Shown: positions 53,826 to 62,742 of the stretch, piece after piece | How the letters are laid out: each line of letters begins with the position of its first letter | Position numbering within the stretch: the stretch's first letter is position 1 | Source of the DNA: Sutcliffiella deserti | Lineage (GTDB): Bacteria; Bacillota; Bacilli; Bacillales; Bacillaceae_I | DNA length: 64,000 bases | Reading direction: 5' to 3' | NCBI RefSeq assembly: GCF_020037475.1 | Contig: NZ_JAIQDB010000005.1 | Span: forward strand, 62,001 to 126,000 | Program-made: the position numbers and the translations under genes | The notes under the pieces: generated by a model | What the model was told of the DNA's origin: nothing | Database searches by the model: none | The model's input: only the letters and a program-made list of their open reading frames with translations

Positions 53826-55289
53826 ATGAATTTTATCAAACGGGGATTGTTGAGCATTACAAGAAACAAAGGAAAGTCCATTATTTTATTGTTGGTCATC
53901 TTTGTGCTGGGCAACTTGATCTCAGGAGCAATTTCCATTCAACAAGCAACGGGGAATGTAGAAACAAGTATTAAAGAAAAATTAGGAGCAGCAACAACGG
54001 TCGAGCTTGATCATGAGGCTTTGAATGAAATGTCAGAGGAAGAATGGGGAGAGTATGAGATTAAGAACTTAGATCTCGACCTGATTAAGAAGATCGGCGG
54101 GTTATCCTATGTAAAGTACTATGACTATAATGCAATAATTCAATTAGGTTCAAAAACGATTAAAAGCTATAGAGGAGAACATCAAGAAGATTTTGAAGAG
54201 CATGACATGGGTGATTTCATAAGTATGGATTTTAAGTTAAAAGGGATTAATTTTGCACCTGTCCTTGATTTTGAGGAACAAAAATCAAAATTGAGTGATG
54301 GTCGAGTTTTTAATACAGAAGAAATAGAGAACGGTTCTTCGGTAGCCATTATTTCTAAAAAATTGGCTGATAAAAATAGTCTTCAAATTGGTGATACGTT
54401 CGTATTAAATAGCGAAATCTATGGTCCAGACAGTGACAAACCTGCTTCTATTCGTGATGTTGTGTTAGAAGTAATAGGATTTTTCGAGCCGCAGTCGGTG
54501 AAAAAAGAAGAAGGGTCCAACAAAGATCAAGGGCAGTATGATTGGATGGATATGGATCTTCAAAATACGATTTATGTACCAAATGAAGTAGTAATAGCTG
54601 AAAGTAGAGCACAAATGGAAGAGTATATAAAGTCTGACCCGGAACTAGCAGAAATGATGGAAAATGAAGGAATGTCCGACTACTATACTCCTATTTTTGT
54701 ATTAAACAAGCCGGAAGATAGTGCATCATTTGAAGAAGAAGTAAAGCCATTGCTACCTGATTTGTATATAGTACGAAAAGCTAGTGATCAATACGAAACG
54801 ATATCCGCTCCAATCCAATCCATGTCTAAACTATCCAACTATGTATTGATTGCAGCAATTATCACAACCGTTTTGATTATTGGTCTTGTCGTTCTTCTGT
54901 TCTTACGTGATCGTAAACGTGAATTAGGCATCTACTTATCACTAGGGGAACGTCGCGGGAGAATAGTTGGACAAATCATATTAGAAGTGATGATCATCTC
55001 TCTTATTGGTATCACTTTGTCTTTATTCACTGGTAACTATTTAGCCCAAGGAGTATCGGAAACGATGATCAACGAGGAAAAAGGTCAAACCAACGATGAT
55101 TACTATTATCCGATTACAGATTTTCAATCTAATTTGACAACAGATGACGTAATCGCATCGTATCAAGTGACACTGGATTCTTCCTTCATCTTTTTATTTT
55201 ATGGTATAGGTATTGCAACAATTCTATTATCAACCATCCTACCACTTATTTATATCATTCGATTGAATCCTAGAAAGATAATGATGTAA
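53826..55289 (+). CDS. MacB/FtsX-type ABC permease
   Basis: A 487-residue permease: N-terminal helix about 16-38, a large extracytoplasmic domain about 40-330 of the MacB-PCD type, then three helices (about 338-360, 390-415, 455-478) with FtsX motif DRKRELGIYLSLGERRGRIV. GGGGGGTTAGTAC precedes ATG. It starts a three-gene operon with an ATPase and a PASTA protein, so it probably works in mechanical transmission or export at the cell surface. No membrane-fusion protein gene is present. Confidence 0.85.
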   Translation: MNFIKRGLLSITRNKGKSIILLLVIFVLGNLISGAISIQQATGNVETSIKEKLGAATTVELDHEALNEMSEEEWGEYEIKNLDLDLIKKIGGLSYVKYYDYNAIIQLGSKTIKSYRGEHQEDFEEHDMGDFISMDFKLKGINFAPVLDFEEQKSKLSDGRVFNTEEIENGSSVAIISKKLADKNSLQIGDTFVLNSEIYGPDSDKPASIRDVVLEVIGFFEPQSVKKEEGSNKDQGQYDWMDMDLQNTIYVPNEVVIAESRAQMEEYIKSDPELAEMMENEGMSDYYTPIFVLNKPEDSASFEEEVKPLLPDLYIVRKASDQYETISAPIQSMSKLSNYVLIAAIITTVLIIGLVVLLFLRDRKRELGIYLSLGERRGRIVGQIILEVMIISLIGITLSLFTGNYLAQGVSETMINEEKGQTNDDYYYPITDFQSNLTTDDVIASYQVTLDSSFIFLFYGIGIATILLSTILPLIYIIRLNPRKIMM

Positions 55290-55395
55290 ATAGGACAGGG
55301 ATAATATTGATAGATACCCCTATTCTATAAAGAGTAAACATTGTATGTAACTTTTTTTACATTTTGCAAACCTACAACCTGAAAGGTGATGAAAC

Positions 55396-56067
55396 ATGAT
55401 ATTAGAAGTGAAAGACTTGAGTTATTTCTACCAAGATGGTGAGAATCGCCGTTTTATATTAAAAGATACAAACATTTCCTTTGATAAAGGAAAATTTTAT
55501 ACCATCTTAGGACAATCCGGATCTGGAAAGAGTACTTTCTTATCCCTTATAAGCGCCTTGGATACGCCACAAAATGGATCTATCTTGTTTAATGGACAAG
55601 ATATTAAAGGTATTGGTTACGATCATTATCGACGCAATAATGTGGGGATCATTTTTCAAAACTATAATCTAATCCCTACCTTTACAGCAGTGGAGAATGT
55701 ATTAATTCCAATGTCCATCACAGAAAACCCATTACCTGATGATAAAATGACTGTCGCATACAACCTGCTAGATTATATCGGTATTGGTAAAAGTAAGGCG
55801 GATCGCAGGATAAATCAGCTTTCTGGTGGAGAACAGCAACGTGTCGCTATTGCAAGATCCTTAGCGACAAATGTTGAGTTGGTTCTTGCAGATGAACCAA
55901 CAGGAAACCTGGACGAAGAAATGGAACAAGAGATTATCGCTATTTTTAAGAAATTAGCACACGAACATCAAAAGTGCGTCATCGTGGTAACACATTCCCA
56001 AGAAGTTGCTCAACAATCTGATCATATCTTCCAACTGAAAAAGGGTGTCTTGGCCTCTTATGAGTGA
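55396..56067 (+). CDS. ABC transporter ATP-binding protein (MacB/LolD type)
   Basis: A 223-residue ATPase: Walker A GQSGSGKST, Q-loop IFQNYNLIP, signature LSGGEQQRVAIARSL, Walker [15 protein letters not shown]-loop VVTHSQ. GAAAGGTGATG precedes ATG 55396. It pairs with the permease before it; the PASTA gene starts eight bases before its stop. Confidence 0.92.
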   Translation: MILEVKDLSYFYQDGENRRFILKDTNISFDKGKFYTILGQSGSGKSTFLSLISALDTPQNGSILFNGQDIKGIGYDHYRRNNVGIIFQNYNLIPTFTAVENVLIPMSITENPLPDDKMTVAYNLLDYIGIGKSKADRRINQLSGGEQQRVAIARSLATNVELVLADEPTGNLDEEMEQEIIAIFKKLAHEHQKCVIVVTHSQEVAQQSDHIFQLKKGVLASYE

Positions 56068-57493
56068 CTTTTTATCCAAGTTTAATAAAGATAATTATGA
56101 TAAATTGGAGAACGAGCAAAAGAGTTCTGGGGGAAAGAATGAACCAAAAAGTGAAAACATACAAGAAGAGACAAAGGTAGAGCCTGCACCGTCATCTAGT
56201 AGTAATTCTGAAAACCAAACTACACAAAGTAGATATTATTCCAATATGGCGCAACGGGATGCTGACACCGGTAGGTCAGATGAAGAGGTAGAAGTGGACC
56301 CTGACTATAGAAGGAAAAAACGTCGTAAGCAAGGGATTATTATCGCTGGATCAGTACTTGCTGGTATCCTCCTCTTTTTCATTTACTACCAAATGGTCCA
56401 TGTAAAGATGGAGGACTTCATTGGTAAGCCAGTTTCCGAAGCTCGTACTTGGACTACGGACAACGACTTAGAAATGGAATTAACCCAAGAGTATAGTACT
56501 GAGTATGAGGAAAATCAAATTATCTCTCAAAGTGTTTCAGAAAAAGATAAAATTCGCAAAGGAAAAAAGGTTCAATTTGTAAGCAGCAAAGGGGCAGACC
56601 CTGAAGATGTTATTCCACTTCCTGATTTTTCACTGCTGTCTCAACCAGATATTGAAAATTGGATTGAAGAAAATCATGCAAAGAATCTCAAAGTTGTACA
56701 CGAATTCAGTGATTCAATTAAGGAAGGGGAATTCATCCGACTGGAAATAAGAGATAGCAATATTACGGCTGAGGAATATAAACGAAAAGATAGTGCTGCT
56801 GTGTTCCTGTCTAAGGGCGAAGAAGTGTTTGCAAAGGATATCACTGTTCCAGACTTTTCTAACAAACCAAAAGAGGAAGTAGAACAATGGGCTAAAACAA
56901 ACATGATTGAGATGGAGTATGAAGAAGAAGATTCCACCACTGTTGAAGCTAACTTGATCATAAGTCAAAGTGTGAAAGCGGAGGAGAAAATCGCCAAGAA
57001 GGATCAAATGAAGGTGAAAGTATCCTTAGGAAAGGCAACAATCGTACCAAATTTCGGAGAGCTCACACCAGATGAAGCGAGTGAGCAAGCAGGATTGATG
57101 TTGTCGGTAAAACAAAAATTCCACTCGGATGTCTCATATGGGAAGCTCATTTCTCAATCTATTGAAGCTGGCACAAAACTGATGGGCCAAGAGGAAACAG
57201 CTGTCACTGTAGTGTATTCACTAGGGCGCCCGTATTTAAGAGATTATCGAGGCCAATTGGATGGAGATTTACCAAGGTTATTTTATGAAGACTACCAATC
57301 AAAGGGAGCCAATGTTAATTACATTGTGAAATATGTAGACTCCCCAGAAATAAAAGGAACCATTGTAGGTATGAGTGCATTCAATCAATTCATAAATATG
57401 ACCTATACAGTTGAAGTCCAAATCAGCAGGAATGATTCTGCCTCACCAATATCCGTACCAGTACCAGAGGAGGATATGGGAGAGGGAGAGTAA
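56060..57493 (+). CDS. Membrane-anchored PASTA-repeat protein of an ABC operon
   Basis: A 477-residue protein. ATG 56060 overlaps the ATPase stop. Cytoplasmic Ser/Glu/Lys-rich region about 1-88, basic patch YRRKKRRKQG, one helix about 94-112, then four to five PASTA-like units outside (starting near MEDFIGKPVSEA, LPDFSLLSQPDIENW, VPDFSNKPKEEVEQW, VPNFGELTPDEASEQ), each with an ISQS-type strand. PASTA domains bind muropeptides or the wall in PrkC-type kinases; here no kinase domain is present. Taking the place of a MacA-like adaptor, it may link the transporter to peptidoglycan. Confidence 0.8.
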   Translation: MSDFLSKFNKDNYDKLENEQKSSGGKNEPKSENIQEETKVEPAPSSSSNSENQTTQSRYYSNMAQRDADTGRSDEEVEVDPDYRRKKRRKQGIIIAGSVLAGILLFFIYYQMVHVKMEDFIGKPVSEARTWTTDNDLEMELTQEYSTEYEENQIISQSVSEKDKIRKGKKVQFVSSKGADPEDVIPLPDFSLLSQPDIENWIEENHAKNLKVVHEFSDSIKEGEFIRLEIRDSNITAEEYKRKDSAAVFLSKGEEVFAKDITVPDFSNKPKEEVEQWAKTNMIEMEYEEEDSTTVEANLIISQSVKAEEKIAKKDQMKVKVSLGKATIVPNFGELTPDEASEQAGLMLSVKQKFHSDVSYGKLISQSIEAGTKLMGQEETAVTVVYSLGRPYLRDYRGQLDGDLPRLFYEDYQSKGANVNYIVKYVDSPEIKGTIVGMSAFNQFINMTYTVEVQISRNDSASPISVPVPEEDMGEGE

Positions 57494-57498
57494 ATGGA

Positions 57499-57525
57499 GG
57501 AAGCAGGGGAAGGTTCTCTGCTTCC
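57499..57525 (+). repeat. Family C repeat acting as terminator
   Basis: GGAAGCAGGGGAAGGTTCTC then TGCTTCC followed by T6, five bases after the PASTA gene stop. The sequence after it (CCTTTTTATAAAAACA) resembles the tail of the composite repeats. Confidence 0.75.
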
Positions 57526-57773
57526 TTTTTTCTTTTTTTCCTTTTTATAAAAACACACACTTAAAGTTTAAAATAATAAATATGCCTTAAATATTTGATT
57601 CGAACGAATACCCAGTATCCTAGCTGAGCGGTTATTGTAGATGGACATAACTTAACTATGTACTTCTTAGTATGTCTTTAACCTCAATTTCCTTTTAAAG
57701 TAATAGAAGAATGGACTAATGTATTTTCAGTGTTTACAAGGGATTGGCCATCGAAGGGACAGAGGGACAGGTA

Positions 57774-57994
57774 AAGGCCACTGAAAAACTGAAAACATAT
57801 AGTTTAGGTGGCTTCAAGCTGTGGATTGGAGCAAAAGGCGTAGACTCCAGCGGGGGAGTAGCGACAAGCTTGAGACCCCGCAGGGCATAGCCCGAGGAGG
57901 CTCAAGGTCGCCCTCTGGATAAGCGAAGCCATTTGCGGAAAGGAACAGCGGTGTTTAACTCAAACCTAAAATTATGTACTTTTTCAGTGGCCTC
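57774..57994 (+). mobile_element. 221-bp MITE-like element
   Basis: Bounded by inverted repeats AGGCCACTGAAAAA (57775-57788) and TTTTTCAGTGGCCT (57980-57993) and a 9-bp direct repeat. No coding capacity. It carries copy 2 of the long-hairpin repeat. The ends recall those of full-size Bacillus insertion sequences, perhaps IS1182-type; not verified. Confidence 0.82.
57824..57956 (+). repeat. Long-hairpin dispersed repeat, copy 2
   Basis: Homologous to 15424-15553 in opposite orientation. Stems: GCAAAAGGC/GCCATTTGC, TCCAG..GGG/CCC..CTGGA, GCGAC/GTCGC, CTTGAG/CTCAAG, apical GGGC/GCCC. Confidence 0.85.
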
Positions 57995-58072
57995 GGACAG
58001 GTACAGTGTCCCGCTCCTTATATATCTGAGACATGTACATCCTTCAAGAACCACCCCCGTGCTTTAAGGATT

Positions 58073-59374
58073 CTACAGGGGTAATCCTAAAAGTTCACGG
58101 AAGGTGTGACCTTCATATTTTTTTCTGAAAATACCTCTTCTTTGCATTTCAGGAACAATCAGTTCAACAAAGTCTTCTAAACTATCAGGTAGTGTAGGAG
58201 GCATAAGATTAAATCCATCAGCCACACCTGCTTCAAACCAGACTTCCATCTGATCCACTATTTCATGGGGTGTACCTATCAGCGTGTGATGTCCCCCACC
58301 TGCATTAAGATATCCTAATAATTCTCTTACTGTAGGTTGTGTGTCATTAATAATTTCTAGTATTGTTTCGTAACGTCCAACTGGACCAGTGAATTCTTCT
58401 ATTGGGGGTAATGGAGGTACTTCCTTATCAATTTCCCAATTAGAACAATCTTGCTGAATAAAGAAGCTTAACTGTTTTAAAGCTATTGCAAGTGGTAATT
58501 GTTCATCTAATGCTGATTTTTTGGCCAAAGCTTCTTCATGAGTATGACCGACATAGGTTACTAAGCCTGGAAATACTTTAATATGTCTATTGCTGCCTTC
58601 GCTTTGTCTATCTAATTTTTCGCGGAATTTTTTTGCTTGCTTTAGGTTCCACGAGACGGAATAAACAGCATCGGCATATTTGGCGGCTAATGCGATGCCT
58701 TGTTTAGATGCCCCTGCTTGCATTGATACTGGTTTGCCTTGCGGACTTTTTGGCGTAGTGGAGGGGCCATGCACTTTAAAATAAGTACCCTCGTGATTAA
58801 TGGGCTGAATGTTTAAGGGATTGATCAATTTTCTTTCTTCTCGCTGATGCAAAAACTCATTACTGTCCCATGAAAGAAATAATTTATTCATTAGAGCAGC
58901 GAATTCATCAGCTTTCTCATATCGTTTGTCATGAGAAGGCAGTTCATCCATGCTATGATTTAATGCCTCTAAATCAGTCATGGATGTAACGAGATTCCAA
59001 CCAACACGTCCTTTTGTAATATGATCTAAACTTAATAGTTGGCGTGAAGCTGTGAAAGGATTAGAAAAAGTACTTGAAATTGTTGAAACTAATCCCACAT
59101 GATTTGTCACTTGAGAAATGGCAGTTAAATTGACTATCGGATCAAACCAAAATGCCGGCATATCACTAGGATCTTTACCTTGGAATGATTGATTATCAGC
59201 AAAGAATACTGCGTCAAAGTAACCTTTTTCTGCTAACTGTGCCAAAGACTGATAATAAGAGATGTCTCCGATACGTTCCACGCTTGAGTCAGGCATTAAC
59301 CAAGCAGCTTGATGATGTCCACAACCATACAGCAAAACACCTAAGTTTAGATGTTTTTCTTTCGTTTTTACCAT
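58073..59374 (-). CDS. NtaA/DmoA-type FMN-dependent monooxygenase
   Basis: A 433-residue luciferase-like monooxygenase; ATG 59374 follows GAGGTGTAAAC. Recognisable blocks: LNLGVLLYGCGHHQAAWLMP, YFDAVFFADNQSFQG, VGLVSTISSTFSNPFTASRQ, LDHITKGRVGWNLVTS, then PQGKPVSMQAGASKQGIALA and GTPHEIVDQMEVWFE. Relatives (NtaA, SnaA, DszA, YtnJ) oxidise sulfur- or amine-containing small molecules with FMNH2 from a separate reductase. It is the second gene of a minus-strand operon behind a TPP riboswitch, hinting at a thiamin-related or thiazole-type substrate (inference). Confidence 0.9.
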   Translation of the reverse strand: MVKTKEKHLNLGVLLYGCGHHQAAWLMPDSSVERIGDISYYQSLAQLAEKGYFDAVFFADNQSFQGKDPSDMPAFWFDPIVNLTAISQVTNHVGLVSTISSTFSNPFTASRQLLSLDHITKGRVGWNLVTSMTDLEALNHSMDELPSHDKRYEKADEFAALMNKLFLSWDSNEFLHQREERKLINPLNIQPINHEGTYFKVHGPSTTPKSPQGKPVSMQAGASKQGIALAAKYADAVYSVSWNLKQAKKFREKLDRQSEGSNRHIKVFPGLVTYVGHTHEEALAKKSALDEQLPLAIALKQLSFFIQQDCSNWEIDKEVPPLPPIEEFTGPVGRYETILEIINDTQPTVRELLGYLNAGGGHHTLIGTPHEIVDQMEVWFEAGVADGFNLMPPTLPDSLEDFVELIVPEMQRRGIFRKKYEGHTFRELLGLPL

Positions 59375-59454
59375 TTGTTTACACCTCAAAAAATATCATC
59401 ACTGATTGTTTTGAATAGTGTTTCTTTTGAAGTTTATCCTGGTGATTTATGCTA

Positions 59455-60210
59455 TTAATTCATTGTCAAACCGCCATCTACTGTAAAGTTTTGACCTGTA
59501 ATACCGTTCGCATTTTCCGAAGATAAATAAGCGACCATATTGGCTACATCTTGAGGTGTGGTAACCTTCTTCAATGGCGTTGATTGAGCAATTAGATCGA
59601 ATACTTCTGGTGTTGTTACAGCACTGGCATCAGTCGTTTTTAATAATCCACCGGAAACTACATTCGCTTTTATACCATATCTTCCTAATTCAGATGCGAT
59701 ATTACGTGTAAAACCTATTAATCCAGCTTTAGCTGTTGTATATTCGTGGTAGGGTACAACAGGATTTTGATATAAATTAGTACCTATACTGATGATACTT
59801 CCATTTTGTCGTTCCATAAATTGAGGTAAGACGCTCTGAATTACATTAAATGCTGCTTTAAGAGTACCATCCAGCTGTCTTTGATAATCATCCCAGGTTA
59901 GTTCTGTGAAGGGTTTCTGTTCGTTTGGATCAAACTTGAAGTCTACTAACGCATTGTTGACTACAACATCTATTTGACCAAAATATTCCGTTGCTTTTTT
60001 TGTCATTGCCTCTACTTCTTTACGATTTGTTACATCAGCCTGAATGGCAATTGAATTCTCTTCGCCAATCTCGGAAACTAGCTTCTCCGCAGCATCTTTG
60101 CTTTTATAATAATTAATAACCACTTGAAACCCTTGTTGTGCCAATGTTTTTACAATTGCTGCCCCTAAACCTCTACTACCGCCTGTTACTAGTACTGTTC
60201 TTGTCATCAT
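59455..60210 (-). CDS. Short-chain dehydrogenase/reductase
   Basis: A 251-residue classical SDR: cofactor loop TGGSRGLG at about 8-15, NNA motif, catalytic Tyr and Lys in YHEYTTAKAG, end motif GQNFTVDGGLTMN. ATG 60210 (or 60207) follows GGGGGTTGTT. It is FabG-like, so NAD(P)H reduction of a keto group is likely. First gene behind the TPP riboswitch; the monooxygenase follows 80 bases later. Confidence 0.9.
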   Translation of the reverse strand: MMTRTVLVTGGSRGLGAAIVKTLAQQGFQVVINYYKSKDAAEKLVSEIGEENSIAIQADVTNRKEVEAMTKKATEYFGQIDVVVNNALVDFKFDPNEQKPFTELTWDDYQRQLDGTLKAAFNVIQSVLPQFMERQNGSIISIGTNLYQNPVVPYHEYTTAKAGLIGFTRNIASELGRYGIKANVVSGGLLKTTDASAVTTPEVFDLIAQSTPLKKVTTPQDVANMVAYLSSENANGITGQNFTVDGGLTMN

Positions 60211-60269
60211 AACAACCCCCATATCTTTAAATTTTGATGAAACATACATAATAAAATGATAGATAAAAT

Positions 60270-60308
60270 AAAAATACGCAACCTTCCCATAGGAATGTTG
60301 CGTAAAAA
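60270..60308 (-). terminator. Riboswitch-controlled intrinsic terminator
   Basis: On the minus strand TACGCAACATTCC, four-base loop, GGAAGGTTGCGTA (one mismatch) and then TTTTATTTTA. It sits between the TPP aptamer and the SDR gene, the usual expression platform for transcriptional OFF control. Confidence 0.85.
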
Positions 60309-60366
60309 CAAATAACTACATATTAAGAAAAAAGCACATCGCTCTTTAAGTATGTATTAGAGTTTT

Positions 60367-60450
60367 ACACTTTCCTACGCTAGTTTCAACTAGTTCAGGT
60401 TCAAAGGGTTTGAGTAGATACTCATCTCAGTTAAATAACACCCCTAGTGC
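60367..60450 (-). promoter_or_regulatory. TPP riboswitch (THI element)
   Basis: Minus-strand sequence contains the universal TPP aptamer blocks in order: CTAGGGGTG, CTGAGATGAG, a short arm closing with ACCCTTTGAACCTGA, CTAGTT/AACTAG stem, and GCGTAGGAAAGTG. It regulates the SDR/monooxygenase operon through the terminator at 60270-60308. Confidence 0.95.
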
Positions 60451-60501
60451 ATATATTTAATTCATCCCCATATTATAGTGCTTAGAAAAATATGTCAAGC
60501 G

Positions 60502-60521
60502 GGAAACACGGGGGCGTTTCC
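60502..60521 (+). repeat. Truncated family B repeat
   Basis: GGAAACACGGGGGCGTTTCC; the centre is shortened. It abuts the duplicated gene end that follows. Confidence 0.6.
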
Positions 60522-60522
60522 A

Positions 60523-60660
60523 AAAATGGTTATTAAATTAATCTGGTGTATTAACGGAATAAGGAATACAGTCGTTCCATTTAGGAATGGCTGTTTTTTT
60601 TAGCTTGAAGAAAAGGGCCATCTCCCTTTTGTTTTTTTCTTTTTTTGAAATTTTTTCTCC
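60523..60660 (+). repeat. Duplicate of the gene end and terminator at 41252-41350
   Basis: AAAATGGTTATTAAATTAAT, CTGGTG, AATAAGG.ATACAGTCGTTCC and the hairpin with T8 (60568-60602) copy the last five codons, stop and terminator of the 213-residue membrane-protein gene 19 kb away. An extra 40 bases with a second hairpin (AAAAGGG/CCCTTTT then T7) interrupt it before TTTTTTGAAATTTTTTCTC, also shared. Confidence 0.8.
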
Positions 60661-60673
60661 ATTCCACCCGTTA
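60646..60673 (+). promoter_or_regulatory. Possible ECF-type promoter of the sigma gene
   Basis: TGAAAT (60646-60651), 17 bases, CGTTA. Resembles ECF promoters (TGAAAC, CGTA), which would allow autoregulation. TATAAT overlaps at 60672-60677. Confidence 0.35.
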
Positions 60674-60713
60674 TAATAGTTAGAGAGAATCGAAGCAGAA
60701 GGGGGATGTGATT

Positions 60714-61283
60714 TTGGAGCAGCAGGATGATATTTATTTTCTGGAGCAGGTGCTTGCCGGGAATAAGCAGGCGTTTGCTTTTATTATAAATCGTTATAAA
60801 AACAGACTTTATGCGGTAGTGCTCAGGATGGTGAAGAACCCTGAGGACGCGAAGGATCTGGTGCAGGAGTGTTTTATCAAGGTCTATCAGCAGCTAGGCA
60901 AATATGACCGGAAAGGGAGCTTTTCGAGTTGGCTTTACAGGGTATCCGTTAATCATTGCATGGACACGTTCCGTAAAAAGAAACTGGAAACGGTTGAGTT
61001 TTTGGATGAGAAGGAGAGTGGCAGTCTCACACCAGAAATTGTCTACCTCCAGAAGGAAAAATACAAGCACCTTGAGAAGCTCTTGGCTATTTTATCAAAA
61101 GAGGATCGCCTTGTTGTACTTCTGAAATACACCAACGATTTGAGCTATGAGGAAATCGGGGAAATGCTAGATATCCCGGTTCAGACTGTGGCAAACAAAA
61201 TTCACAGGGCTAAGAAAAAAATGCGGGAGAACATGGAACGCAAGGAAGGGGGTTATTTTCATGAAATGTATCAAAACCGATAA
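60714..61283 (+). CDS. ECF-type sigma factor (SigW-like)
   Basis: A 189-residue sigma factor. TTG 60714 lies eight bases after AGAAGGGGGA; GTG 60708 is too close. Sigma-2: FAFIINRYKNRLYAVVLRMV, PEDAKDLVQECFIKVYQQL, FSSWLYRVSVNHCMDTFRKK. Sigma-4: EDRLVVLLKYTNDLSYEEIG, IPVQTVANKIHRAKKKMREN. It overlaps the anti-sigma gene by 23 bases. This group responds to envelope stress or antimicrobial peptides; targets unknown. Confidence 0.9.
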   Translation: MEQQDDIYFLEQVLAGNKQAFAFIINRYKNRLYAVVLRMVKNPEDAKDLVQECFIKVYQQLGKYDRKGSFSSWLYRVSVNHCMDTFRKKKLETVEFLDEKESGSLTPEIVYLQKEKYKHLEKLLAILSKEDRLVVLLKYTNDLSYEEIGEMLDIPVQTVANKIHRAKKKMRENMERKEGGYFHEMYQNR

Positions 61284-62733
61284 GCTGGCTGCCTATGTGG
61301 ATGGTGTATTAGGCCAGGAAGAAAAAATTAAAATCGACAAGCATCTTGAATTTTGCCCTTCCTGCCGGGATGTGGTCGCAGCTTTGGAACGGGAGGATCA
61401 TTTTTTGGAGCAAGCCATCAACTCACCAGTGCTGCCTGTAGGCTTTGATGAGGAAGTGCTAAGTAAGCTTGCGCCCTATCCGGCCAAAAAGAAAAGGTGG
61501 AACTGGACCTATCAGTTGATTACTGCAGCAAGCATTGTGCTGGCATTTGGAGTAGGGGCAGCGTTTTACGGCGGAGCGCAGCCGAATACTGGCGGAAATG
61601 ATATCCAAACGCCAGTAGAAGAAATGAAAGATACTCGTTATGTGGATGGAGTGCAGATTTTGGTTCATCATGTCAGCGCCAGCCCATTAAAGATAGAAGT
61701 ATTCTATGAAGTGATACCAGACGAAGAGCTGCTGGAGGAATATCTTAGAAAAAATAATGTCGTTCACCTTAGTCAAGTGGAGAAGGATCATTGGCCGTTA
61801 CCTAGAGGGAAAATTACGGATGATAAGGGAGTGGAGCTGCCTTTTAGGGAAATTTCAAAAGGCGAAGGTCAAAGCTCTTTTGTCATCAAGCCTGCAGAAA
61901 TCGACATTCTTCCGGACAATATTCATGTTGAAATTCATTTCGATGAATTCTTTATGAGGGATGGAGACTGGAAAGTGAACATTCCTGTGGATCTAACGGA
62001 GGCGAAAGCGAATGCCGCAAAACACCCTATCCAGGAAACGTTGGAATATGATAATTTCCGTACAGAAGTCTTAGAGTGGGAAACCTCACAGAATGCCTAC
62101 AGGCTGACGCTGCAAGCCGATTATAGTAGAGCTGAGAATGAACGGCTACAAACCATTGTGAAGGGACGGGGGAATGAATCGGATGTCTATCCCATTATTG
62201 AACCGGAATTATTTGTGGTTACCGAAGATGGAAAGAAACTAAAGGTTGATGGCAGAACCTTGCATTCGAATATGGGGCAAGCCTTTACAATGGAATTTGA
62301 ATTTGCTAATCGGGTGGAGGGAATGCCGGCAGACGAATATTTGAAAGCTGGCGAAGAGTTGTCCCTCCAAATCGAAGGCTTCCGGCTTCAGGAGCCAGAC
62401 AACACGCAGTTTGAACTGACAGATCAATCGGCCAATGTGAAGCTGAATGATTGGACAATCGAATCTGTTACTTCAGAACCTGGAAATGGCAGCACGAAGG
62501 TTGTGACCATCTCTGGAAAAACAAACATCCAGAACATCGAAAGCATGACAAGTGAAATCACAACCGACAAAGAATGGGTGACACCCGAAACTATCTATAC
62601 CAGCATCGAAAGCGATGGCACCTTCACCATCCAAACAACACTGCCGGACAGCAGTACCAAATACCACCTCGACATCCAATCCATCACCAAATGGCAAGGA
62701 AGCGATGGAACGGTGCTGAAACTTCCGAGGTAG
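61261..62733 (+). CDS. Zinc-finger anti-sigma factor with large extracellular domain
   Basis: A 490-residue protein: N-terminal ZAS domain (CIKTDKLAAYVDGVL, DKHLEFCPSCRDVV giving His-x3-Cys-x2-Cys), one helix about 82-103, then a ~380-residue beta-rich extracellular part resembling DUF4179-type anti-sigma proteins. The N-terminus would hold the sigma factor at the membrane. ATG 61261 overlaps the sigma gene. A repeat follows ten bases after the stop. Confidence 0.87.
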   Translation: MKCIKTDKLAAYVDGVLGQEEKIKIDKHLEFCPSCRDVVAALEREDHFLEQAINSPVLPVGFDEEVLSKLAPYPAKKKRWNWTYQLITAASIVLAFGVGAAFYGGAQPNTGGNDIQTPVEEMKDTRYVDGVQILVHHVSASPLKIEVFYEVIPDEELLEEYLRKNNVVHLSQVEKDHWPLPRGKITDDKGVELPFREISKGEGQSSFVIKPAEIDILPDNIHVEIHFDEFFMRDGDWKVNIPVDLTEAKANAAKHPIQETLEYDNFRTEVLEWETSQNAYRLTLQADYSRAENERLQTIVKGRGNESDVYPIIEPELFVVTEDGKKLKVDGRTLHSNMGQAFTMEFEFANRVEGMPADEYLKAGEELSLQIEGFRLQEPDNTQFELTDQSANVKLNDWTIESVTSEPGNGSTKVVTISGKTNIQNIESMTSEITTDKEWVTPETIYTSIESDGTFTIQTTLPDSSTKYHLDIQSITKWQGSDGTVLKLPR

Positions 62734-62742
62734 TGGAAGCAA

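Larger units (their letters stand above)
57756..58012 (+). repeat. Family A repeat split by an insertion
   Basis: 57756-57773 (GGGACAGAGGGACAGGTA) and 58004-58012 (CAGTGTCCC) join into the exact 27-base family A unit. The 9 bases GGACAGGTA occur at both edges (57765-57773 and 57995-58003), a target-site duplication. The inserted piece is described in the next entry. Confidence 0.88.

Noticed and set aside
53741..53974. 77-codon frame overlapping the permease start
   Set aside because: Out of frame with a strongly supported permease start and without family features.
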